This document shows positions 21,920 through 34,806 of a DNA stretch of 64,000 bases, one piece after another (position 1 is the stretch's first letter; every line of letters begins with the position of its first letter). The position numbers and the translations under genes were made by a program. The notes under the pieces were generated by a model that saw nothing but the letters and a program-made list of their open reading frames with translations, did no database searches and was not told where the DNA came from. This stretch comes from Ulota crispa. Its lineage: Eukaryota > Streptophyta > Bryopsida > Orthotrichales > Orthotrichaceae. The stretch spans positions 1,800,501 to 1,864,500 of the forward strand of contig OY987249.1 in assembly GCA_963920765.1 (NCBI GenBank). The letters run 5' to 3'.

Positions 21920-22843
21920 CCCCTAAAGGACCAAGCCCATTTTTCTGTGAAAGTTACTCAAAATTGCCACTTTTGGGAGAATGAGTAGAAAGGTAAGAAA
22001 ATAATTATTTTTGGAAATTCAACCATAAGATTTTGCCCTAAACTATGGGAGGTACATGCGGGAAAAAAATCAGCTCATTTTAGATGTAGAGGAGTGAGAT
22101 ATTGACATTTGAAGTGAAAAAAAAAGTTTTTCCCTACTACTTGAAAATTTCAAAAGCCTTTGATTACCCCTAAATCAAAAAAATTGCTCTACACAAAGTT
22201 GAGGTTTATTTTTTCTATGTAGAAGATCAAGTTAGGTAAGTGTGGGAGAAATTTCAAATGAATTGGAGGTGTAAATCATACTTTGTAAAATCTTGCAATG
22301 CCATAAGGCAATGAAATTTGCATGTACGCTAGGCAAAATTGGAGGATTTATGTAAAACTGAGAAATATGGATCACGTTGATCCAAATGGTGAAAACCAAG
22401 GAATCTTAGTCTCCTACAACTTGGGGAAAAAAAAAGTCAAAAAGTAAACTCACAAAGAGCTCAAAAAAGTAAAGTACCAAAGGCAAAAGGAATGGAGGTA
22501 TGGGAGACTTGTACCTGCCCACAAACTAAAACTTTTCACTCATAAATTGGAATTGAATGATTCAAAGCTCCCCACATATACATAAATCTAAAGAACCAAT
22601 TTCAGATTTTTATTTTGAAAAAAAGTTATTTAAAAAAAAATTCTGGCTGCCCGATCCTATTTTCAGAAATTCATGCATAATTTTTTCAATAATTGTCGAA
22701 ATGAAAAAAAAATTAGATGCCCCGCAGATCTTTGAATTCCCCATTTTCAATAAAAATTTCAAAAAATCACACAAAGTAGTTTAGCCATAGGTACATGCCT
22801 GAAATCCCATTTGTCCCCTACAGGGATAATGGTCCTTTAGGGG
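21920..22843. mobile_element. TTAA-flanked element, 924 bp (long subfamily)
   Basis: The termini CCCCTAAAGGACCAAGCCCA and (rev-comp) CCCCTAAAGGACCATTATCC lie against TTAA at 21916-21919 and 22844-22847. The element is the reverse-complement relative of those at 29006-29910 and 35800-36716, sharing 'gagatattgacat', 'cataagattttgccctaaa' and the 'ggacaaatgg' segment. Confidence 0.8.
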
Positions 22844-22847
22844 TTAA

Positions 22848-24112
22848 TGAAGTATCAAAGTGTTTGGATTGCTATGTTCTCTGCATAGCCACTATTTTGA
22901 GATTACTAAATTGATGTTTATTAAAAGTAAAGAAATATCATATTTCAGATTTTTCTTCTTTACTTGGAAATCAACTTCATATTCAACTTTTCCTTCCAAA
23001 AGGTAGCTTATTAGTTATTTTAGTTATAAGTTCAAAGTCTATAAGATGCAAATAGAGTTTTTAAGAAACCTTAGAGGAAAAATGAGCTCAAGAGAAGGCC
23101 TCCCAATCTTGACACACCACCCTATTTAGTTAGGTAGGAGAAGCATAGGCAAGGTACCTACACAAGGGTCTCTACCTTGTGTGAAGTACCCAAATGTACC
23201 ATGCTACATGACAATAGGATTTGATGATGCAAAGCACTATTATAATATGACAATTACTAATGCAAGGACCTCTAGTGGGACACAATAAAAAACTACAATT
23301 ATAATTTCCAATCAAACAAGGACACTCATCAAACAAATAGAGCATAATGTTGTAAAAAGTAATTATTTTCATGAAGTACTACATCATGAGTTGCAAGCGG
23401 GTGTAGGGCATTAGTCTCTTTTTATTTGAAAAAAGACATTACATTTAAATGCTTTTGACCCCTCTAGCCACCTCCCTTGAGGGCCTTCTCTTGAGCTCAT
23501 TTTTCCTCTAATGAGTGAGCTGAAAAAAGATATCAAGTTTATATTGAGATACAAAAGTATTGCTAACAAAAATCTAGATAAACAATAAACATAGTTTGCA
23601 ATCCTCCTTCCAAGGTTTTTTCTTACAAAGGTGTCTGCTTTGAGAGAGTAAAAATATCAGTACACCATTTGCAATTCTCTTTAATAAAAATTGAGTTCAA
23701 ATGGAACCAAAGTTTATTGTTCTTTACACAATACTAGTAATCTAAACACACTAATACTCAAAATGATTATAAGTCTTGAAGATTAAAATTATATATGGGG
23801 TATTATTTGAAATCTATTTACCCTAGTGTCAAATTCTTTAGTTTTTTATAACAATGTTTCCACCATTTCAAGTACAATTTTGAAAATTGTAAAGTAATTA
23901 ACCGGATTTTTCAGATACCAATCTTTATATACAATCGGTACTAAATATACATATATACCAAGGCATAAAATTAATAAACATGTGATTTTCTTATACTTAT
24001 ACCTATATCTTGTATTGGTTGCACAAATCTTAGACAAGAACAAGGATTTGCGTCTTTTTCTTTTTTTCTTTTTGTTTTTTCCAACCTAGAGGATAAATGA
24101 GAGGATAATACT
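22848..24112. other. AT-rich DNA with a small inverted repeat
   Basis: No gene is recognisable. A local inverted repeat pairs 'agaggaaaaatgagctcaag' near 23072-23098 with 'cttgagctcatttttcctct' near 23491-23511, so 23070-23512 may be another decayed inverted-repeat element. Confidence 0.45.
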
Positions 24113-24114
24113 TA

Positions 24115-24379
24115 CTCCCTCCGTCCCAAAACGATTTATCCTTGTTTTATTATTGCAACATTTTTGCACCACTCTTGTTGATTACGTTGAATACAACATA
24201 ATTCATGTGAGTCCAAATTTTATACCACAAGATATCAATAAATCTAACTACATAAGTTTGTCAACTTTATTTGTGAATAAAATATAAGAAATATTTTATC
24301 TAAGCTACGTCAAAACGAATGGAAAAAAAATTGGTAATTCAATGTGGACGTACAAATCATTTTGGGACATAGAGGGCAA
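24115..24379. mobile_element. Stowaway (Tc1/mariner-type) MITE, 265 bp
   Basis: It begins with CTCCCTCCGTCCCAAAACGA, the classic plant Stowaway terminus, and ends with an eroded complement ('cattttgggacatagagggcaa'). TA dinucleotides flank it at 24113-24114 and 24380-24381. It is non-coding. Confidence 0.85.
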
Positions 24380-24548
24380 TACATTAAGAAGCTTGTCTTG
24401 AGTTGGGTTTTAGGGTGTAATTGTTTTTGAATTGTCAACTCTTTGTTTTCCACATTTTATTGAGTAATTAATGAAGTTACCAACCCACATTGATCTAAAT
24501 CTATTGGAACTAGCAAGAATTGCCACAAAAAAAATGTGTTGGTTAGAT

Positions 24549-25037
24549 TTATGGAGGTGGACGACAATTTAAATCTGGACATCTTGGTGGACTTGGAGGA
24601 GGGGAATAATTCATATCCGGACATCTTGGAGGAGGCAAATTTAAATCTGGACATCGTTGTCGAGGGGGAGGAAAATTCAAATCTGGGCATCGTGGAGGGG
24701 GAAGTCTTGGAGGACATGGGGGAGGACAACATGGGGGCGGAGGACATGGGGGAGGACAACATGGGGGCGGAGGACATGGAGGCGGAGGAGGACATGGACA
24801 TGGACATGGGCATGGGAGAGGAAAGTTTAAATCTAATTCTGGGTATGGTGGTCCTGGAGGATTATTATTTGAAGGACACCCACTCCCTCCTCGAATTCTT
24901 TTTATTGAGTGCTTCAAACATAAACACGGTCTCTCTATTATTTTTAAACTTTGAGGATCATGTTCAAAGCAATGAATTTTGTGTGCTTTACTATTGATTC
25001 TTAATAAGCTTAATTCATTTGTAACATCTACATCCAT
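24549..25037 (-). CDS. Pro/Cys-rich repetitive ORF, doubtful
   Basis: An open frame of 162 codons on the minus strand has a low-complexity C-terminal half. It holds runs of 'PPPCPPPPCC', 'PCPCPCPCP', and repeats of the type 'RCPDLNxPPPR' in which CPDLN is kept four times while the linker changes. Keeping the CPDLN unit is slightly in favour of translation. The same DNA is open on the plus strand as an acidic, Met/Asp/Glu-rich frame (24536-24997), and a third frame reads Gly/His-rich with one stop. The DNA is a purine/pyrimidine-skewed minisatellite, so open frames are expected by chance. No signal peptide is visible in the minus-strand frame. Confidence 0.25.
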   Translation of the reverse strand: MDVDVTNELSLLRINSKAHKIHCFEHDPQSLKIIERPCLCLKHSIKRIRGGSGCPSNNNPPGPPYPELDLNFPLPCPCPCPCPPPPPCPPPPCCPPPCPPPPCCPPPCPPRLPPPRCPDLNFPPPRQRCPDLNLPPPRCPDMNYSPPPSPPRCPDLNCRPPP

Positions 25038-25796
25038 TGTTGTTGGATGTATATTTGCGTCAAATTTTGGAAATCGTAAATTATGCCAAATATACCATTC
25101 TTGTTTTTTAATTTAAAGTTCTGGAATATATATTACAATTCTTGATGTCGAATTGTTGAATTACATTTATAACTTGTTTGGCAAATCGTTTATTGCATTG
25201 GAGTATAATCCAATTGTAAAATTTTGGTCTTTTGTGTTGGGTGATCTAAAACGAAAATAGCATTTTTGTGATAAATAGGTTTTGATCAAACTTATATTTT
25301 GATGCTTTTGTGAAGGGATTAAATGATTATGTTTTCATTGGAAACAATTATGTTTGTAAATTTCTTCTTACGTTAATCTCCTTATTTAAGTTTGAGTTTT
25401 TAATGTTGATTATATATATATATTTTAAAACAACCTATGTATGTTTTGACTAGAGAGTGTACTCATATTAACATGCAAATAATTTGTAGGTTCTGAGAAT
25501 TCTACAAAAAAATTCTACGTAGAAAAATCCTTCTCCCATGATGATTGCAACAAAAGCCGATTAATCATCTAATAGATTTCGGTTTTATTTATTTATGATA
25601 AAATACCTTTTTTTAAGTATCGTTAGGGTTTTTAATTCATTGATGTACATTATTTCAAAAATCACAATTATTCTGCGTTGTAGTCCATTGTGATTATGCT
25701 AGGTTCATAATCGATTTAGTGTTTGGTTGAATTCATGATATTACCTTGATTAATTTTCATTGTGAACTTTAAATTTCAAAAATAAAAAAGTTTTTA

Positions 25797-25797
<1 letters not shown>

Positions 25798-25863
<66 letters not shown>
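25798..25863. repeat. (AT)n microsatellite
   Basis: About 30 AT units follow 'tttttatatatgtatatatata'. Confidence 0.95.
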
Positions 25864-25866
<3 letters not shown>

Positions 25867-28100
25867 CTACTCTATGCAACCTAAATTCTTTTATGAAAGT
25901 CACGTAATATGATTTAATAATTCAAATATGAATACAAATATATGTGTTAGTTTTAGAGTTACTACCTTCATTGTTAATTTTATGGATTTTCTTCTTCATG
26001 CAAATCCGCATCAAACCAAATCACTTTGGTTATGCTTTTTTATACGATCATACAAATAGCTTATGCCTTTACAATTTTTAAACAAAATTTTAGTATCAAC
26101 TTGAAAGTTATTGAACTGTACATAAGTACAAAAACAAATGTTGATGAAAGCCTCAATAAGATTTGTGCCAATTAAGCCATCTTCAATTTCAAAGAGGTAG
26201 GTGACGGTTTATAGTTTTAAATTTATTTGAACAAGCTCATATTTTATTGAGATACCGATTGACTAGTATCCATACATGTTTGCTTAATTAAGAACACAAA
26301 TTTCAATCAATGTTTCTAAGAAGATTAATTTGACCTCTAAAATAAAAAGAAATGAGATTTGATTTAATTTTCATTATTAACAAAAAAAAACTTTGGTGAT
26401 TTACATAAAATTATAAAAATTATAAGTTGTATCAAAATTTAAACAAAAAATTCAGGTGTTTTTGATAATGCGAAGTTTGATTTTATTTATTTATTTGAGA
26501 CAATTTATTGAAGAAATTTTTATTTTGTTTTATCATGCAACATTCGTTCATAATAATAAAATGTTATAATTATAAATATCAAAATCTGTTAGATCAACCT
26601 TTACCTCTAAAGAACAATCAAATCAAATTTGTAGAGAACAAGCTTTGGAAGGAAAACACTCCAATTTTATACTCAATACATGTGAATGTATTTAAATTAT
26701 CAATGCATTGATTTACTAACTTGGAAAATCAATTGGTACACAAACGCAAAAACTACCACCTTCGAAATGAGTGAAAGGGCAAATGACCCTGTGTAACATA
26801 TTTTTTTGAGATGATTCATATTTATGTTAATTATATAGTACAAAGAGACATTTTATTACTAATACTAGTCTCGTAAACCCATTTATAAATAAAGGTCTAA
26901 CATATTTTATGTCTCATCTAGATTGTTATTAATTTGCTTGTATATCCGGGAACACACATTTTTTATAAAATATGAGCAAAGTTGTAAAGCTTTGTTTTCT
27001 TGGATACAATCTCAATTTTTGTGTTGTGCTTTGTTTGACGCTTGTAAATTCAAATAGTTTTGAATGTAAATGAATATTTTGCAAATTTGAATAATTTTTG
27101 AATTGAATCTAGTAAAATAAATGTACATGCCATTGATAGAATAGGTAGAAAAAAAGATCTAAAAATAATTGAAATCAAATTTTAAAAAATAACCACTAGT
27201 GATCATTCAATATTTTGAATTCAAATCAATTTGCCTCTTCATCTACCCTTTGTATGTGAAGTTCAAATCCAAGTTTAAAAAATGTTTAATGGGTTGCACC
27301 CAAAGATGTCCTTTCACACCCAACCTCCATGTCATAGTCCTTGCACTTTGTCCCTTGACCCCTACCCAATCACAAATTATAAAATGGGCATTCTTACTAC
27401 CGATAACACCGGTGTGAATGTGTTACAAAATTTGTTTGTTTATTCAAAATGTAGATTGCACTCGTTTTCTACGAGTTTAGGGTTTAAATAAGTTCATGAA
27501 ATTTTCATGCAATATGAAAACAATGAATGCCACCTTTGAGCTCTTGTCAAACCTAAAAAAAACCAATTTAAAGAAGTTTATGTGCATAAAAAAGCTTGAA
27601 GTGCCGCATTGTCTTATTGATTACAAAGATAAATCAAGTGCTATAAAACATTGACTCTTTTGCATTACATTTACACGATACACACGTATGTGCAAATATG
27701 CAAATCTAATCCATTTTAGTCCACACAGACTCTATGCAATACATGTACCTTTAAAAGTGTACATGGACAATTGGGCACGTGCATTATTTTATGGAAAACT
27801 GTGGAACTATGCAAAGTGTTTTACATTAAAAAAAAAATTTGGAAAATGAATATTGTGAACTCGTTTTTAAAAAGACTTATTGATCATATACATAAAATCA
27901 ATAATCAATTTTCAAAAGAAATTGAGTTGCCTAAACTCATACTTCAACATGAATCAATAAGTAAAAGGATATGTTAAAATCTCCGATCATATCTAAACTA
28001 AGTCAACTTTACCATGCATTTGTGTCACCTCCAAATTTAATAACATTTGAAACAATTAATTCTAAAAAAATAGTAATGACATTCACTAATTAGTAAAGCA
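25864..28100. other. AT-rich DNA, nothing recognisable
   Basis: Open frames such as 26508-26711, 27199-27417 and 27771-27977 have no recognisable features. No TTAA element with clear ends was found here. Confidence 0.4.
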
Positions 28101-28109
28101 TTATAAAAA

Positions 28110-28539
28110 GGGGAAATTACAAATAGGGGCATGAAAACGTAAAATAGTACAAATAGAGCTGCAGTTTCAAAATAATTACAAATAGGGGCACAATTTTAAA
28201 AAGTTGTAATTTTTTGTAATTTTTTTGGTTTGGACATTGGTTGACTTAGACACATCACATTAAGTGTTAGCTAACTTCCAAAAAACATAAAAGTCTCTCC
28301 AAATCAAGCCTAAATAAAGATATTTTAGTATAGGAAATGGCAATTTTTGAAAATTTTTAAATTTTTTGAAAGTTAGCTAACATTTAATATGATGTGTCTA
28401 AGTCAACCAACGTCCAAACCAAAAAAAACTAAAAAAGTTACAACTTTTTTTTAAATTGTGCCCCTATTTGTAACTATTTTGAAACTGTGCCCTTATTTGT
28501 AATATTTTATGTTTTCATGCCCCTATTTATAATTTCCCC
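28110..28539. mobile_element. Mutator-like long-TIR MITE M3, 430 bp, with 9-bp target duplication
   Basis: The ends GGGGAAATTACAAATAGGGG (left) and its near complement (right, ending AATTTCCCC) continue as long inverted arms containing 'tttggacattggttgactta' and its complement. The direct repeat TTATAAAAA flanks it at 28101-28109 and 28540-28548. A second copy is at 57274-57707. Confidence 0.85.
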
Positions 28540-29005
28540 TTATAAAAAATATAAGACAAATGGATAAACCATCAAATGCAATAAGAATTTATTTTGATTA
28601 AATAAAACTTGGCATTTAAGTATTTCATAAGTTAAAAATGTCATTCAAAACTCTATATCCAATTCATCAATAATGAAAATAGGAATAGAAGTCCCAAAAG
28701 GGCCACTAGTTTTACTTTTAAAAGAAAAAATGTCTCCATCCATGATATGCAAATGCAATATTTTTTTATACTTTTTGGCTTATAACTTCACTTAACATTA
28801 ATAAAGTAAATATCACTAATGTGTCATAATTCTACCATTATCAAGAGAATTTACTTTACTTTCAATAGAAATATATATAGAATCTAAAATACGCATTACT
28901 ATGATATTTTCCCTCATTTTCAGTCCATGGTCTCGTATCCATGGAAATAAGTTGAAGGCTTTTGGAAATGCAGCATTCCTTCTAACATCCATTGTAATTA
29001 TTTAA

Positions 29006-29910
29006 CCCCTAAAGTCTCAACTGTTCCCTTGGGGGACAAATGGATTTTGGGTATGTTTCTATAACTAAACTAGTTTGTGTGATTTTTTGAAATTTTCATT
29101 GAAGGAGGAATTTCAAGACCTATGCGGGCACCTATCTTCATTCTAACATTTGATGAAGAAATTATTAAGAATTTTCTAAAATTGGGCAAGAAGGGGCAAT
29201 CTGGGCATGGCCTCTTCTTTGTTAGTGGGTGTTGACTCTAAAGAGAGCCAGCCCTTATGGGCACAAGGTGTGACCACTTGGGCAAATGGAACTAGAGTGG
29301 AAGGTGCCCATCTTGGGGACTCCCAAACCTCCATTCATTTTGCCCCTTATAAGATTTGGTGCTTTACTTTTTTGAGCGGTTTGTGTATTTTTCTTTTACA
29401 TTTTTTTTCTTAGTCGTAGTAGACTAAGATTCCTTGGTTTTCACCATTTGGATAAAAGTAATTCAAATTTCTGAATACTACATGAAGCCTCCAATTTTGC
29501 CTAGTGTATATGCAATTTTCATGACTTTATGGTATTCAAAGATTTTACAAAGTATGATTCGTACCTCTGATTCTTTTTAGAAGTCTCCCACACTTACCTA
29601 ACTTGGTCTTCTACATAGGAAAAATAAACCTCTACTTTGCCTAAAGAAGTTTGTTTGATGTAAGAGCAGTCAAAGGCTTCTGAATTTTTTGGGCAACAGG
29701 GAAAAAAAAAATTGCACTTCATGTGTCAATATCTCACTAGCTCCTTTACATTTAGAATGAGTTGAATTTTTTCCCACAAGTACCTTCCATAATTTAGGGC
29801 AAGATCCTATGGTTAAATTTTCAAAAAAAATCCTACTTTTCTACTCATTCCTCTAAAAGTGTCAATTTTCAATGATTTTCACAGAAAAAAAGGGCTTGAG
29901 CCTTTAGGGG
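29006..29910. mobile_element. TTAA-flanked element, 905 bp (long subfamily)
   Basis: The termini CCCCTAAAGTCTCAACTG and (rev-comp) CCCCTAAAGGCTCAAGCCC lie against TTAA at 29002-29005 and 29911-29914. It is collinear with 35800-36716. A 68-codon frame at 29207-29413 is not conserved as a frame in that copy, so it is not called as coding. Confidence 0.8.
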
Positions 29911-30129
29911 TTAAGAACATAAACGTACAATTGTTTGACATTTCTCATTTAACTTTTAAGTTTGGTACTTATGTTGACTTCAACTTTCATGATCACAAAG
30001 ACATGCATAACTTATTTGTTTTACAAATACGCCATGCCTCCTTCTTTTGCCCTATAAATTTCATCTTCATAAAAATAAACATGGGGAATTAGGCATACGA
30101 AGCACTTTCCTCTCCATTCTTCTCTTTAA

Positions 30130-30900
30130 CCCTTGACCTCCGAACGCCCTAGAGGACCAAAATGGTACTCACACAATTTCACAGGCCTGTTTGAGATATT
30201 GGAATTAATTTTTTAATCTTGTTATAAATCATAATTATCAAGATATTTAAGTGGTTCATACAAGTGGAGTAATAGTAAGGCAACTAAAGCCAAACGTTAT
30301 ACAAGTGTTTCAAGAGTCTTAGTTGGATGAAACACCATATGGGATATGGTGGCAAGCAATGTCTTACAAGTTGTAACCAGTCAATGTTCATTGCAAGTTC
30401 CTTGCATGTGCTTTGTGTGATAGCCAGAAATTCACCATCAAGGGTTCAAGCATGGTTTAGTCCCTTGTCAAGGCAACCCCTACTGGCTATGCCAATCATA
30501 GATTTTTGTGCAATAGCAATTTGAAGCACTAAAATTTAACATACAAAGAAGTAGAATTTGCAATAATTTGCAAGGTTGTGCATTCCCATCTAATCTTGCT
30601 ACTCAATTTTTTTGAGATGAATCAAGGGTTCATAGAATTTTGCAAGAACTGATTAATAGCAACTACTTGCCAAAACATGAGATTTTGCTATCACATGTTG
30701 ACTGTTTGATTAAATGTCATAATCTCCCATCTCCCATTGTCAGTTGTTCCCAAAATATGCAAGCCAATTTCTAAGTAGGTGTTCCACTATTTTCAGCAAT
30801 CACATTTTGTGGATCATTGGATTGAGTGGGATAAGATGTATCAAAATTGTAGGGTTCTAGAAACCTTAATTTTGGTGAAAATGGCTTGGGCACTTAGGGG
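30130..30900. mobile_element. TTAA-flanked element, 771 bp (middle subfamily)
   Basis: TTAA lies at 30126-30129 and 30901-30904. The left terminus CCCTTGACCTCCGAACGCCC is eroded; the right is (rev-comp) CCCCTAAGTGCCCAAGCC. It is collinear with 34807-35560 and inverted relative to 37571-38331. Shared marks are 'aagtggt(t/c)cat(a/g)caagtggag' and 'caagcaatgtctta'. Confidence 0.75.
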
Positions 30901-31399
30901 TTAACATCCCATGAGGACAATAGATACTTTGCCATATAATTGGCATTTGTTACCAACCAATTTTCTAAATTTGGGATCTCAAACAAATCACTAAAATAAC
31001 ATTAATCTATATTCCAACTTCTTTGTTGATCTCAAACATAGAAAAGGTGTGCATCCATTCTAAATACAAGATAAACACCTTGTATTGTGCTAACAGTAAA
31101 TGCACTTTCAAATATTTAGGGGTTGACACATACGTTTGTTTTAAAGAAACATTTATACGTTTTTTTGACATTTAGAACACCTTCTTATTTAGCCTCTACT
31201 TTCATTTTGTGAAAATGAATGTGGGAGGTTTAGCAATTACCATACACCACCTTCCCTCTTCTTCCTTTGGTCCTAAATTTTTTCCTTGTAAAAAAATTGT
31301 GGAAGGTATGACACTCAAAGCCGCTTCACACTACAAGTAGAGGCCCACAGGGTGATTTCTAGCCTCTGATGCGCTCATTGCTAGCATTTTATTGGTTAA

Positions 31400-32308
31400 C
31401 CCCTAAAATTCTTTTGTGTTTAGAGGCCCAAAACTGCTTCAAAATACTAGTCCTCAAAGCAGGGTCAAAATCTTCATTGAAATTTACTTTTTAACAAATT
31501 TAAGTGTAGGATCCTTTGGTTGACTTGCACAACTACATTGTCCCAAAATTTCAAAATGAATATCCCCACCAATTGCAAGATCAATGTGCCTAAATTTCAA
31601 AATGTAGGCTTTTCTCGTCCTTCCAGAAGGTGAAGATTTGTTTTCAAAATTTTTAGAGAAAAACACGTATGTTGTATTTCTTATGCAATTTTTGCAATAT
31701 ATTGGAAAATGGGTTGAAAGCATATACAACAAAATTTAACAAAAAAATAATAATGGAGTCATTTTTACAAAAATTGTAAAGTGAAAGGTATTGATGGATG
31801 AAAGATAGAACTAATTTGCTAATAAGTTTTGGAAGAATTTGTAAATTGTTAATCCCAATGGTGAGAATACTCTAACAAACAATTAGTAACATTAATTTTC
31901 ATTTTCACTTAAAAAATTTCAAAATTGAGAGTAAAAGATCATTTTACATGATTTTTCTACCCTCTTCCTATCTTCATTGCCCGCAAAAGAAAACTCCTTT
32001 AAATGCTTACCTCATTATTTGGAATTGAATGATTCAATTTTCTTTGAGTAGGTATCAATCTATAAACTTCTATAAATAAAAAAATAAAATTTAGAATATT
32101 TTTTTGCTACCTGGTTTGACATTGAAATTGAAAAAGCTTCTAACTTTTGAATTACTTATCGGAATGACATGAAATAAAGCTCCACATGTAGATTATGATG
32201 AGTAGCATCCATCCTAAAAATTTCATGAAAAATTTCCAAATTATGAAATCAATAGAGCGTGCCCAAGTTCTCATAAAGCCCAAAGTGGGCTCCATGGTCC
32301 TTTAGGGC
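31400..32308. mobile_element. TTAA-flanked element, 909 bp
   Basis: The left terminus is CCCCTAAAATTC and the right (rev-comp) GCCCTAAAGGACCATGGAGC, with TTAA at 31396-31399 and 32309-32312. The right TTAA is shared with the 71-bp element that follows. The interior is AT-rich; the minus-strand frame 31484-31732 has no recognisable features. Confidence 0.6.
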
Positions 32309-32312
32309 TTAA

Positions 32313-32383
32313 CCCCTAAATGCCCACGGTCCCATATTACAGTGTTATAAACACCACATTCTGGTGTCATGGGCATTTAGAGG
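32313..32383. mobile_element. Minimal TTAA-flanked element, 71 bp
   Basis: The termini CCCCTAAATGCCCACG and (rev-comp) CCTCTAAATGCCCATG lie against TTAA at 32309-32312 and 32384-32387. Only ~40 bp separate the inverted repeats, so this is close to the smallest possible element: two ends and a linker. Confidence 0.75.
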
Positions 32384-32734
32384 TTAATATTCTAAAAATG
32401 GCCTCAAGGCCTTTACACTAGGAAGCAAGGCTAAATTTTCAAAACATACTCTAGTTTCTAAAAGATAGGTTATGAAAAGGCCCTAACTTCAGAAACTAGG
32501 TTCTCTAAAAATATGAAGCCAGTTCTTGGCCCCAGGGCCATTGCCAAATTTTATTAAAATGTGATTTTTGAATTAAAAATATTTTTGTGAGATACTCAAA
32601 ACCATAGGATGGAGTAAAAATACCAACAACTCTTGTTGGTCTCTTTCTTTATTCTTTTTCTCTTGAAATTTTCAAAGTTTGCTCTAGTGGCCTCAACTTT
32701 TTGGCCTTATAACCTTTACACACAAGAGGGTTAT

Positions 32735-32855
32735 AGTATGTTCACACTTGGTGTTAGGAGGGGTATTAGCAGTATGAATGTAGTCTAAAGATGTGTCCAA
32801 ATACATCTAATTTTCCCTTGCTACTACCCCTCTTAACACCAAGTGTGAACATACC
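32735..32855. mobile_element. M2 MITE, ~121 bp
   Basis: The ends AGTATGTTCACACTTGGTGT and its complement (ending 'ccaagtgtgaacatac') enclose a short non-coding interior. Other copies: 47778-47897, a disrupted copy around 11440-12165 and a relic near 12870-12968. Confidence 0.75.
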
Positions 32856-33089
32856 TTTAGTCCCAATTATACTCATATTAGAATGGGCACTAGGGGATGT
32901 TCTGGGGTTGTTCTGGGGCTGTTCTTGAGGCAATTTGAGTTGAAGTTTTGGTTGAAATGGTCCCAAGTTTTCATGACCTTGACTCCTTGTGTAAAGCGGC
33001 CCTTATGCTATGTACCTCCTAGAGTTAAAAATAGAAAACCAACTAAAAAGAACACTAAATGTGGAAGTTGAAGATTGTTGAAAAAATGA

Positions 33090-33499
33090 CTTTGTATGAG
33101 AAGTTTCTTGAAGATTGTTTTATTTTTTAGTATGTGTTCTCAAATTCAAATGTTATGAAATTTTTAGGCATATGATTAGCTTTAATATAAAAAATCAATT
33201 TGAAAAATTACAATAAAAATAATGAAGTCTATTGGTGGAAAATCCTCTTTGAATTAGAGCTATATAGAATCATTGAATGCCCCCCCCCCAAAATCTCACT
33301 CCAAACCTTATAATCTCACAATTTCTGCAAAAATTATCTTTCATCTTTTTACATCAACATAATATTGTTCCGAGTAGTGTTCAATTAGATCCTACAATAA
33401 ATTGCACTTAGATTTCATTTTCAATTTTTTTGATTTTTGCTATCAAAACGACTCATTTTGAGTGGTTTTTGATGAAACATAGTCAAAGAATTTTAGGGG
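33090..33499. mobile_element. Right part of a TTAA element
   Basis: A terminus ATTTTAGGGG abuts TTAA at 33500-33503. The interior resembles 38344-38761 in order of motifs ('tctcacaat', 'tttttacat', 'aatattgt'). The left end was not located. On the other side of the same TTAA a second terminus (TCCCCAAATGTTCAGG) begins at 33504; its far end was not found either. Confidence 0.45.
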
Positions 33500-33503
33500 T
33501 TAA

Positions 33504-34802
33504 TCCCCAAATGTTCAGGACTGCTTTTCTTGTTTCAAAAAGGCATTTTGGAAAACCATAAATTGTAGTTGTAAGATCAGAGAAAGGTATATCTACCGCT
33601 TAGTGTGGTGGTTTTCATTGCAGACCCCAACCACCAACTTCTTGACTTTCAAGACTGTCAAATATCCAACTTTTGCTGGGGTACCGTTATGTCACTCTTG
33701 TTATTTTGAGCAATTATTTAAAATTTGATCAGTAGTGTCCAACAACAACAACATGTGGCACTTTTCTCTAACGTTGGTTATTGCATCTCCCACACAAGTG
33801 CAACAATGGTAAGAAAAACAAAAGTTTGGAAAAACCAACTATCGACCTTCAAAGAGCTCTAACTAATTGGAGGCTTTCAAAACCTAGTTTCAACTGCTAT
33901 GCTTTTACATTTAATGAGATGAGTCAAATATAAACCAATTTTCAAATCCAAAATTTATTGGCTTTTCACAAAACATTTTTCATTGTGCTGATTTTAATAA
34001 AAGCCACTTCACACTACGGCCAACCGAGTCAAGAGGTCATAGGATTTTAAAAAAAAACCCCTTACGGGAAAAAATCGGTTCGTCCGGAGACTGCGGTGTG
34101 TTTGTATTATGAAAAACGGTTACACACACATGAGAAAAAACCTCTTTGGGGAAAAAATCCGGAAACCCTTAGATGGGAAGAAAACCGAATGTTATGGAAC
34201 TAAGAGTCTTGGTATGTTGTAGTTCCATAAGATACCTCTATCTACTTCTCTGCAAAATGTCGGTGGTGAGGTGCCAAACTTTTTTGAGAGGCTAAGGAGA
34301 TGAGGCTAAAAATAAATAATAAAACATTGTTTTTGAAACCTTAGCCCAACCTTAGTGGAAAGCCTCCAAAGGTCCAGTTTGAAGTTCAAACTCGTGGCAA
34401 TGAACTTCCACATCCTCTCATCTTGAACGGTCATAGTGTGAAGCCTCCAAAGGTCAAGTTCAAAATTCATGTTCATGACATTCATTAGATCTTTCAATCT
34501 AATGACCAAGATTTTATATTATATAATTTTATTTTATTAAAAAAATATGACAATCTCTTAACCATATTTTGGGTCTCCATTTTTGCTCAACCCAAACTTT
34601 TTTCAAAAGGTTATGGTTTTGGTTGAAAAAATGATGTCACATAGGTAGATTGAAGGTGACGGACTTTGACCTCTAGTGTAAAGGATCCAAAGGCCAAAAC
34701 ATTAGTTTCTTGCAATATAGTTAGGTGAAATTTGACAACCTCTCAACCTTTGGCTATAAAGTGAAATGGTCCTAATATTTTGAAGTTCTGATTCCATGTC
34801 TA
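33504..34802. other. AT-rich DNA with one TTAA-element end and a short repeat
   Basis: The segment 'gaagcctccaaaggtc' recurs about 80 bp apart near 34361 and 34440. No gene is recognisable. Confidence 0.4.
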
Positions 34803-34806
34803 TTAA

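Noticed and set aside
29207-29413. ORF inside a TTAA element (and 35889-36125 minus in the sister copy)
   Set aside because: The two collinear copies do not keep the same frame open, so a transposase fragment is not supported.
31100-31140. Further TTAA-element end ('atttaggggttgaca')
   Set aside because: The terminus is present but the tetranucleotide is TTGA and no partner end was found.
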